NCBI RefSeq assembly: GCF_019578655.1
Contig: NC_063259.1
Location: forward strand, 23,609,277 to 23,673,276
Reading direction: 5' to 3'
Source: Ricinus communis
Lineage: Eukaryota; Streptophyta; Magnoliopsida; Malpighiales; Euphorbiaceae
Length of the DNA stretch: 64,000 nucleotides
Shown here: piece after piece, positions 54,401 to 64,000 of the stretch
Layout: each line of letters starts with the position of its first letter
Numbering within the stretch: the first letter of the stretch is position 1
The notes under the pieces: model-generated
The model's database searches: none
What the model was told of the DNA's origin: nothing
The model's input: the letters and a program-made list of their open reading frames with translations, nothing else
Translations under genes and position numbers: made by a program

Positions 54401-57400
54401 TGATACTCTTGATGCAATCACCAAATATTTGGAAATGGGCACGTATAGTGAGTGGGATGAAGAAAAGAAGCTGGAATTTCTGACAAGAGAACTGAAAGGA
54501 AAACGGCCACTGGTTCCTCCTACTATTGAGGTAACACATTCAAACATTCTATGACCACCAAACTGAAATCTAGAAAGTATCACACTTCTAGGGGCCATTA
54601 TATGTTTCTATCCTAATATACCCAGTTCTTATGATATTATTTTATGATCTGCTGCTTCTTTGTTGCCCAACACTTATTACTATACAAGTGTAGCTAGCCA
54701 AATTACTAAATCTTTTTTTTTTTTTTTTTTTTTTTAACTTAATAAGGATGTTATTGATTGCAATTCGATTGGACTTCTCCATTTCAAACATTTTACTTCA
54801 ATGCTGCGAGTGTTCTTAACATCCCAGTTCATATGATGTTGTTTGTTCCTTCATACATATTTAAGATATTAACACCAGATTAAAAAGTTGATACCATTAG
54901 AGTCAGATGGTATTTGTAATCTTCTACAGCCAAGGGTATGGAAAGGCATACAAACATGCTTAACACTTCATTCAGATAACAATCATTCCTCTCTAAATTA
55001 ATACGAGTCATTGCACAATAATTTATTAATTAGTAGAGGTTATTAATTTGGAGAACATCTATCTAAACAAAATATTACACTCACTTATATAAGGTCACTG
55101 CATACTTCTAGATAATTAGAAAGTCTTCATGATGCTAATTTAGTCTTATATATTTATTGTTTGTATGTTCCCAGTGAGCTGATGCACATATCCAATAAAA
55201 GGCTAAATGCAAGCATGATACATAATGCAAGAATATGAGAAGTTATTAATTCTTGGGTATACATCTCCAATAAAAAAATGAAATATTTTTTATATTCTGT
55301 ACTAATTACTAGATAGCAGAAATGTTAAGTTAATACCTACAGTACATGGTTTATTTGGTTATTAGGATAATTTAGAGACATATTACTGTAGCATTATCTT
55401 TAGTTCAAATTTTGCAATTACAGTAGAACAGAACATTAAGCAATGATTGGATATTAGTTTAAAAATAGTTCAACCCTATACCTTAAAGTACACGCAAACC
55501 AAAAAGAAAAGGAAACTGAAAAGAAGATTACTTGTGTGCACACAATTTTCAAATGTGGAAATCCCAATGGAGGTGATTAAATGTTTTCTTTTTCTTTTCT
55601 CAAGATGGCATTGCAAAGAATTGAGCGGTGTGTTTTTTTGAAAATTGCTGTTTCTTTTTCTTCTTAGTATTCTTTTTATGTGACATGTTTAATCGAGCTT
55701 TCAGGTTGCTCCTGATGTTAAAGAAGTCTTGGATGCTTTCCGTGTTGCTGCTGAGCTGGGGAGTGATTCACTTGGAGCTTATGTGATTTCTATGGCATCC
55801 AATGTATGATTGCCTACTGCTACTGATTCTTCTGAATTCAATTTTCTTTTGAAAAAATTACCTAATGCCTTGAATTTAAGCTGATTATCTGGAAATTAAT
55901 TTTTGAGCACAAAAAATTGTTATTATCTTGAATTTGCTGTTTGGCAGGCAAGTGATGTCCTTGCTGTGGAGCTTCTGCAGAAGGATGCCCGGCTTGCTGT
56001 TAGTGGGGAGCTAGGAAGACCATGCCCTGGTGGAACGTGAGTTTATATTTCCTAGTTTGTAGTGCTCTGAGCAAATGTATTTCAGTTGTGCTGTCTTATG
56101 TTATGTGATACATGCTGAAATAGGTTGCGAGTAGTTCCGTTGTTTGAAACTGTGAAAGACCTGAGAGGTGCTGGTTCGGTGATCAGAAAACTGTTATCAA
56201 TTGACTGGTATAGAGAACACATAATTAAGAACCATAACGGGCATCAGGAGGTATTCATTTTAAAATGCCACTTAGTTTGGTAGGATTTTTCTGAAATTTT
56301 TTGTAGCTTAATCACTTCTTGTTGACAGGTGATGGTTGGCTATTCTGATTCTGGTAAAGATGCTGGACGCTTTACTGCTGCATGGGAACTTTACAAAGCC
56401 CAAGAGGATGTTGTGGCAGCCTGTAATGATTTTGGTATCAAAGTAACACTATTCCATGGGCGTGGAGGGAGTATTGGTCGTGGTGGTGGCCCCACATATC
56501 TTGCCATTCAATCCCAACCACCTGGTTCAGTTATGGTGAGTTATGCATCTCTACAAGCTGGGAAATATTTAGTCAGTTAGCTTGGTCTTTAGCATGCCTC
56601 CTATTATTTTCTGAAATCAGTAAATTTAGATATTTTGTGGTGAATTTGATTTTCATCTTGCTCCATGCCATCTGTCTCACTTTAGTTATAATGCGTGTGT
56701 TATCAATAATTTAGAAATATTTAGTCAGTTAGCTTGGTCTTTAGCTGTTTATGACCCTGCCATTTGTCTCACTTTAGTTATAATGCGTGTGTTATCAATA
56801 ATTTGTGTGAACTGAGTCAAAAAATGGGAAAAGAAGACATTCTGACGTTAGACTTTGAATGCAAATCAATTGGCAGGGTACTCTTCGGTCAACTGAGCAA
56901 GGAGAAATGGTGCAGGCCAAGTTTGGGCTGCCACATACTGCCATCAGACAACTAGAGATATACACAACTGCTGTGCTGCTTGCAACCCTTCGTCCTCCAC
57001 ATCCACCTCGAGAAGAAAAATGGCGCAATGTCATGGAGGAGATTTCAAAAATCAGTTGCCAGAATTACCGGAGCACAGTCTATGAAAACCCAGAATTCCT
57101 CGCCTACTTCCATGAGGCTACTCCCCAGGCTGAGCTTGGCTTTCTTAACATAGGAAGCCGCCCCACAAGAAGAAAGAGCTCAACTGGTATTGGACATCTT
57201 CGTGCCATTCCATGGGTATTCGCATGGACCCAGACCAGATTTGTTCTTCCTGCTTGGCTTGGAGTTGGAGCAGGTTTAAAGGGTGCTTGTGAGAAGGGAT
57301 TTACTGAAGACTTGAAAGCAATGTACAAAGAATGGCCTTTCTTCCAATCTACTATTGATCTTATAGAGATGGTACTAGGGAAGGCAGACATTCCTATAGC

Positions 57401-57701
57401 CAAGCACTATGATGAAGTTCTTGTATCTGAGAGCAGGCGAGAGCTTGGAGCTGAGCTTAGGAGTGAGCTCTTAACAACAGAAAAGTATGTGTTGGTGGTT
57501 AGTGGGCATGAGAAACTATCTCAGAACAACCGCAGCCTGCGGAGGCTAATAGAGAGCAGGCTGCCTTATCTCAATCCTATGAATATGTTGCAGGTGGAGG
57601 TTCTAAAGAGGTTGAGGCGGGACGACGACAACAATAAGCTCAGAGATGCCCTGCTTATTACCATAAATGGGATTGCTGCTGGAATGAGGAACACAGGCTG
57701 A
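48446..57701 (+). CDS. PPC4: Bacterial-type phosphoenolpyruvate carboxylase (BTPC)
   Basis: Cytosolic enzyme adding bicarbonate to PEP to give oxaloacetate; BTPC subunits associate with plant-type PEPC in Class-2 complexes. Twenty exons: 48446-48601, 49055-49218, 49629-49743, 50084-50161, 50253-50321, 50451-50529, 50644-50720, 50846-50941, 51144-51285, 52372-52494, 52874-52947, 53075-53338, 53961-54086, 54201-54302, 54384-54530, 55705-55803, 55948-56036, 56124-56250, 56329-56535, 56877-57701. They splice to 1052 residues. Catalytic motifs: VLTAHPTQ (His154), [24 protein letters not shown] (His752). The C-terminus is RNTG, as in bacterial-type enzymes, not QNTG. The plant-type N-terminal phosphoserine motif is absent. 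A disordered, Ser-rich insert (about residues 326-470) carries Ser425 and Ser451, which with Thr4 match phosphosites reported for castor RcPPC4. The ATG at 48446 is the only start giving Thr4. Confidence 0.97.
52665..52760 (+). repeat. Possible tRNA-derived SINE fragment in a PPC4 intron
   Basis: Within the intron 52495-52873, the words ggtctcaagtttgaactcc and agtcagagcc resemble a tRNA B-box region (GGTTCGAANNCC-like) as found in plant SINEs. I see no good A box at the expected distance and no A-rich tail, so this would be only a fragment. Confidence 0.25.
56562..56804 (+). repeat. A-B-A-B duplication in the last PPC4 intron
   Basis: Block A (32 bases, gaaatatttagtcagttagc...) is at 56562-56593 and again, identical, at 56714-56745. 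Block B (46 bases, ...tctcactttagttataatgc...) is at 56667-56712 and 56759-56804 with one base changed. The A-B spacer is 73 bases in the first copy and 13 in the second. This is a recent tandem duplication with loss of about 60 bases from one copy. It begins 27 bases after the donor site and leaves the exons untouched. Confidence 0.9.
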
Positions 57702-58368
57702 ACATACTCTTTCGAGTTCTATGAAGTGCGACTTGTAGACTGAAGGCTATGCCTTTTCCTTCTTATCTTATGGGGTTACCATATGATGACTCCGGTCATG
57801 AATATGACTACTATATTTAGGATCAGGATTTCGTGAAACTTTTATAGATAATGGCATTTTCTGGATTTTGGTCTTTGCAATGGAAATAGGGTTGGTCTCT
57901 GGATGTAGTTTTTGTTATGGAGCTCCTGTCACCTTGCTAGATTTTGATATTGAATGATGATTGTATGTTTTCATCTACTTCACAAGTCTGGATGATCACT
58001 TCACTACCTGCTGCAAGACATTGAAAAACATTGCATGCAACTTCTGTTGTACCATAAACCTGATTGCCAGAGAATCATGCCATGACGTAGCAATCTTCCT
58101 TTGATGTCGAAGGTCAAAGATTGTATGTATGTAGAAATGCAGCATGATGCATGAGGACAGATGGTTTCTATGCATCACTTCGAGTTAACCTTATGTTATG
58201 CATGTGAACTCGATTAAAGGGCAGATGGTGCAATATCCTGTTTTACATACAGCGTTAAAACTGTTATTGGGGCCTGGTAACAGTTCAAATTTTTAGGTGA
58301 AATGTTTAAATTTGGGTGGATTAGTTTCTTAGTATGATATATATTAAGTTGTTGAAATTCAAAAGTTT

Positions 58369-58431
58369 ATGGAATTTATATATATGTGTTAAAATTCATA
58401 TATTTATGGAATTTATATATATGTGTTATAT
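58369..58431 (+). repeat. Short tandem duplication, unit about 39 bp
   Basis: The word atggaatttatatatatgtg occurs twice, near 58370 and 58409, each followed by tta and preceded by related A/T sequence. It lies immediately left of the MITE-like element. Confidence 0.7.
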
Positions 58432-58460
58432 TATATTGATTGAAATTCATAAAATTTATA

Positions 58461-58751
58461 TTATGTTTGGTTGAAATTTATAAAAGAATTTATTTCATTT
58501 AAGAAAAAAAATAAAAAAGATAATAGAATAAAAATGATAAAATTGAAAGAGATATTTTGATGTTTTAGAATCTATTGACTTAATAATGTGAAATTTATTT
58601 GGAAATTCTATATATTTTGTTAGAATTTAGTTTTAGTCATAACTACTTTATACAAATTTAATTATGTAATCTTTAATTAATTTCCACTTCATTTAAAGTA
58701 CATAAACTTTGAATTTATAAATAAATTTTATGAATTTCAATCAAATATAAA
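58461..58751. mobile_element. MITE-like element with about 30-bp terminal inverted repeats
   Basis: The left end (58461-58498, ttatgtttggttgaaattta...) matches the reverse complement of the right end (58716-58750, ...atgaatttcaatcaaatataa) over about 30 bases with a few changes. The core is non-coding, AT-rich and about 220 bp long. Size, inverted ends and composition fit a MITE. Partial copies of the terminal word just outside on both sides suggest nested or repeated insertion. The superfamily cannot be assigned, because I see no clear target-site duplication. Confidence 0.55.
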
Positions 58752-61700
58752 AATATTATGAAATTCATATGAAATTTAAAATTTATGTCTTAAATAAAAT
58801 AAAAATTAATTTTAAAATTTTATATAATCAAATTTATATAGAATTAGTTATAATTAAATTAAATTTTAATAAAATAAATATATTTTTAAATAAATTTTAA
58901 ATTAATAGATCAATGTATTTCATAATACCAAAATATCTCTTTCAGCTTTTATCATTTCTATTTTTTTATGTCATTTTCTTAATAAAATAAAATAAATTAA
59001 ACATAATATTAAAGTTTTTATGATGGAAAACATTAAAAGATTTATTTTTATTAATTAAATATTTAAGTATAAAATAAAATATATATGTATTTATTTATTT
59101 TTCAAATCTAATACACATTAGGATGCGGAGTATGTTACAGTTATAAAACTATTCTTAAAGTTTTATTTAATAATTTGTCTTTTCGGTGTGGCTTGAATTT
59201 CAGGGTAGAATGATTTTTTATTTTTTATTTTTATTCTTATACGCGGAAGGTCAACTTATGTCTCTGCAGACCAAATTCTGGGCCCAATAGCTCATGAAAT
59301 AAATTAGACACTATCGAATTAAATGCTTTGATAAAATTTAAATTTCAGATTCATTTAATAAATAATCTTTAAAATATTTATATAAATCATGAAATATTTC
59401 TGAATTTTAAAGAAATTTATCAAAATTAAGAAATATTCAATTATAATTCTTATAAAATTTATAAAAATAGATTAATATTCAAAACATTATTGACTTTTAT
59501 ACATATAATTTTTTTATATATTTTGAATGATTTTTTACACAGTAATATAAATAAAAAATTTTAAAATATTTTTTTTTTCTTTAAGATTTTAATAGATTTT
59601 TTAGAAACTCATCTCAAATTCTCTTGTATTATCATTACCATTCTGCATTATATTCTCCATTTAAAAAAAGAGATTGATTAAAATTTAAAAGCTAAAAGTT
59701 ATTTACTAATAATATTTTTTTTAAACTCGTAAATATAAAAAATAATTAATACAAAATTTTTAAGAAGATTATCTAAATAATTGTTTTCATTGATAAGGGA
59801 AATTTTTTTTGGTTTTGATATTTATTAAATAGATAATGAATAAAATATAACGGGTATAATATGAATTTAGTAGTTTAATAGGAAAAAAATCATGCTATGA
59901 TAATTTTTTTGATCAAAAAATTTATATTCTTAACAAAAATAATAGTGTTTATGCCGTGAGATATAAGATTTAAAAGTGGGTGTGAATTTGACACAACAAT
60001 AAAATAAAATTTATTATTTATACATGGAGTTACATATAATGTGGAATAACGTTTAAAGTAAATATAAAAAAATATTAAAAATAGAATAATTAATTTTAAT
60101 TTTAAATAATTAAACAGTAAAAAATAATAATATGTAAAAACTAATAAAGGTTTATCCATATATATAAACTTTTTTAAAATAAAGTTAAAAATCATTAATA
60201 AATTTATGAATTCCACAAAATAATTAAAATTTTATAAACTCTCTAAATATAACTTATTTAAATTATAAAGAATTATAAAAATATTAGTAGAATACACGGT
60301 TCTGAGAGAAGAATGGATAGTTAACCCAAAGAAATTATTGGAGAAAAGAGGTTCGTCGTGTTGGCAAAGAACTTTTATTTATTTATTTCTTGTATTGTTA
60401 CCAACACATATACACACAACATTATGGGATCACCTGGTCAAACTTTTTGCTTTCTAGGAAGAAGTATTTATTCTAAATTTCATTTTGCCATGTAACATAT
60501 TTTACATTAAGAAATGAAATCGAGTTAATAAATAGTAAAAGACAATAGTAAAGAATTACATTTTCTTTTATCATATAAATTACTTATTTCTCAAATACTA
60601 GTTTTTCTTTCTTGGGTACATTTGGAACTTCTATAGGAGAATAGGGTTGTCAAGGTTTGTTCTAAATTTGCTTTGAATCTAATTAATATTGCTTGTTTAA
60701 CTTTGCTGTCAGAATTGCAAAAAATTATAGTTTAAGAAATAAAATAAGGAAAAGAAGATCATGCAGATTAACGTTTGATCATTAGGACCTATAAAATCCA
60801 ATATTAGAAGCATATGGCATTTGTTGCCTCATCTCATGCCCAAATTGCCAAAGAATTGAAAGCCATCGGAACGATTTTCGGCATTGACCAATTGTACAAT
60901 AACATTTCAAAATCAAGATATTAGAAGCAATTAATGGAAGCAAGGCATCTTTGTGTTCCAATTTATTCGTTTATTGATTGATTCTTTTGTTTTTTTTGTA
61001 GTGCAGATTCTGCTCAACATATTGGGTTTTGTTTTTTCTTTAGAAATCCTTTTTCTTCAGGATTCTATTGCACCCTCCACCAAACAAAATATGAAACATA
61101 ATATCCCAAAATCTACTACCTGACATTTACCTACTGATTTTTCTCCTCCTTTCTATTAGGCAACCTTTTCGAAAGAACAAAATATATTGTTAAAGAAACG
61201 AACAAAATTTAAAGTATGAAGTCATGATGATTAGTCCGAATAATAGGTGACTGTCTCCCATTTTATCACAGCCAAATTTAGAGATAAGTTCTAACACGTG
61301 TAGATAAAATTGTAAAAGTCTCTTTTAGCTTAACTAAAATTTTGAATACATAGCTGTCCATAAAAACATATACGATAGCTCTGAATTAGTTAGATTAACT
61401 CTAAATACTAGATAAAAAAAACTGACTCAAACGCTATTTGATTTCAAAAACAGATTACCTAACTAAAAACATACCGCCTAATTATAAGAATATTCGATCG
61501 ACTATGATTTAGTATTGCTCTCTGAATTTGACAAAAGAAAATTAAAAAAAGAAAAAAGAAGAAAAAGAAAGAGAGAAAGAAAGAAAAGAAAAGAGAAGAT
61601 GCCAAATGTTGTTTAAAAGAGAGATACCGTGCTCTGCAACTATGGAAGTGAGGTTCAATCAAACATGTCTATTAGCAAACTTGCTACATATATTTGGAGC

Positions 61701-62248
61701 AATTACTTCAGCCAAAGTTAAGCAAAGCATCCACATGTTTCCTCTTAGTGATGTCCAGCTTATATTTGAATCTTATAACTTGTTCAAGTTTCTCGAATGA
61801 CCTTATAAATATCAGAATTTCCAGTACTCTAATTTTCTTTTCCATTTCTCTTGAGTGGAGGTCACATCATTTTTTTCTTCTTCTTTATCTTCTCTTTGGA
61901 TTCTCACTTCCATTACATTAGACATGGCTAAGAAAAATCAAAGTACGTATGTGATTTTGTAAAATTTTCTTAGGTGCAAAGCCGTACTGATCTGGCTTGT
62001 ACACGTAGTGATGGTGCATTGCTACCCTGCCTAACTTAATTATTCGAAACCCTAGCCAGATATTTTCTATATAGTTAGCTATTCCTCACTATTTATCATT
62101 TCTGTGGTGGAAATATCATAATGGTTTCTCATTAGACATAAAGAAATCATAACATATATTATATACTATAATAAGAATTTGTTGGCTAAGAGGCTGCCAG
62201 CTTTGCTAAGATGTGCCGATGTTCAATTCCTTCAAAGTTTACCAAAAA

Positions 62249-62280
62249 GAGAAGAAGAAGAAGAAGAAGAAGAAGAAGAA
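62249..62280. repeat. (GAA)n microsatellite
   Basis: About ten GAA/AAG trinucleotides in a row, downstream of a short A run. Confidence 0.9.
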
Positions 62281-64000
62281 TTTATTCATTCCATTATAGA
62301 TTCTTGCTGCCATTTCTGTCACGAAAATATATAATGTCCCCGACTCCTACTTTATAATATACACCTTTTTATTTAAATTAAAAAGTTGTGATTAGTGAGA
62401 TGGTTTTAATATTTCATATACTTGGTTTAGCTTAAGCATTTAATGTAGCACTTTTTTTTACCTTTTTCTTTTGTGGGTTTATCATCTTTTCACCATTCTT
62501 TTATATGATGGAAAGAGTCACATGCATATATCTATAAACTCATCAAGCAACAAAAAAATTTAGATGAAATGATAAAAAGTTTAAAATTCGAGATTTTAAT
62601 ATAAAATTTTGCTAAATTTTTTGATGTATCCTACCTAACATGCTCTAGACAAATAGACTAACTCTAATACATGTATTAAAAAAAAATAAAAAAAAAACTC
62701 ATCAGAGCAACCTTTAATTGTTCCTAGTGAATTGCGTAGCCTGCAAAGGACAGAAGTTAAAGATATTGAACTTCTAATAACACAAGGGGGACAGTGGAGT
62801 TTGATTTTTACATGAAGCTGTAGTGACTATCAAAACCTACCACATCAAGTCTTACAGAGATCCCACATAACATTTGAAAAGTCATGAAAATAGACCTGTC
62901 CTCCCTTGCCAGAGAAATTGATAAATCATGTTTCGACAATGTCGTACATCATCATCTCATAGTGAGTTAGATTTGCCCACTAGAACTAAGCTGCTTTTCT
63001 ATTTTGGCAGTAAGCCCGAAAAATTTGGAAAGAATTGTAATAGATATATAATACCTTAAGAAGTATATACACAACAAAAAGTTTGAAAGTAACACATGAA
63101 TGAGTTGTTTTTTTTATTTTAGTATTAAATAATTGAGACATACTCAATTATTTAAAATTTATAAATATATATTAAGTCTTATATATAAGTGGAAACATAC
63201 ATTTAAACTAGCGACCCGCTATAGTCATACCTTTAGTATTTTATTAACTAACCATAACATCAACAGTCCATAAACCACCCACTACAAATGCACTAATGGT
63301 CGGTTTCAATTCGTTGCAAGGTCAAAGAAAGTAATAGTACAAAGTATATAGATGACATACCAAGAGTACACGCATTAACAAGTGAATAGCAGTGCAGTTT
63401 ATACATGTAATACCATGGATATAAGTATTTCCAAATTTGTAGCTCCCCTATCTACTTAACAATTTTGATTTCTCCCAATAGAGGAATGGGAAACGATTGG
63501 AATTCATCTACTTCCCCTCTATTTCTGTTGGGTGTTCAAGACTTTTTCTTTTAATATTATTAACCTTCTACTTTTAAACGATAATTGAAATGATATTTTT
63601 GAAAAAGAATGTTAAATTCTCAAACAATCTCTCATAAATGCATATCTCAACTTCGGTAACTTTTCAAGTTATCATTCTTTTTCTCATTTTATATAATTTC
63701 TTTTAACAAAAGAAAAACTAAACATTATTATTATTGTTGTTAAGTGACCACAATGTGCATTACACTTAAGCTGGCAAAAGGTGAAGGTGCTAGGGACTTG
63801 TAGTTCTGATCACGTGTGATGCATGATAATGACACTGCACCATGCACCTTATCACACCGTCAATCTTATAAAGTGGGACCTTTCTGGAAGTCAAAAAAGT
63901 CTTCTGTCGGCCCTTTCAGTAAACATCCCCGCATCCTATCCTACGCTTTTCTCGTAGCAGATGCATTTTCTCCTTTACACAATAAATTTTTCGTGAATTA

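Larger units (their letters stand above)
57702..64000. other. PPC4 3' flank and AT-rich spacer
   Basis: About the first 500 bases are the PPC4 3' region. From 58300 to about 60300 the sequence is extremely AT-rich and holds the MITE-like element described separately. A purine-rich tract lies at about 61535-61600 and a (GAA)n run at 62249-62280. ACACGTGT (near 61295) and CACGTG (near 63812) cores occur. No coding region is recognisable up to the end of the window; the last 150 bases are less AT-rich and might be the flank of a gene lying beyond. Confidence 0.45.

Overview
This window is plant nuclear DNA. The genes have GT-AG introns with pyrimidine-rich acceptors, the spaces between them are long and very AT-rich, and every recognisable protein belongs to a land-plant family. 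The best clue to species is the bacterial-type PEP carboxylase gene at 48446-57701. Its 20 exons join without a frame break into 1052 residues, and Thr4, Ser425 and Ser451 fall exactly at the phosphosite numbers published for castor bean (Ricinus communis) RcPPC4. I infer castor bean, or at least a close Euphorbiaceae relative; no database search was possible.

Layout. 1-5558 is gene-poor: a LINE-like remnant (about 850-1626), AT-rich DNA, and a degenerate tandem array (about 3110-4725) that carries two nested inserts. 5559-12197 (+) is an eight-exon CRWN1/NMCP1-type nuclear lamina protein gene. 15580-17495 (+) is a two-exon secreted leucine-rich-repeat protein of the PII-2 group. 18.7-27.4 kb is AT-rich, with LINE remnants and a diverged direct repeat. 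27819-28109 (+) is an intronless IDA-like peptide hormone precursor. 34184-34966 (-) is an intronless MIZ1-like DUF617 protein. About 36.99-38.10 kb (-) may hold a small spliced transcript that I cannot identify. 39004-39564 (-) is a two-exon NUDT1-type Nudix hydrolase. 40-48 kb is AT-rich spacer. 48446-57701 (+) is PPC4. 57.7-64 kb is AT-rich, with a MITE-like inverted-repeat element and simple repeats.

The genes are independent, each with its own flanks, and do not form a pathway: nuclear architecture (CRWN1), apoplastic or membrane LRR perception (PII-2-like), peptide signalling in cell separation (IDA-like), growth or tropism signalling (MIZ1-like), nucleotide or prenyl-diphosphate housekeeping (NUDT1) and anaplerotic carbon metabolism (PPC4).

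I found no convincing new multi-gene system. The most surprising structure is a perfect 20-bp inverted repeat with an 8-base loop inside the MIZ1-like coding region. Other points worth checking are a coding-like, comparatively GC-rich scrap with an LxLxL motif inside the AT-rich array, a duplicated-then-deleted block in a PPC4 intron, and a CRWN1 intron whose retention would remove the conserved C-terminal tail.
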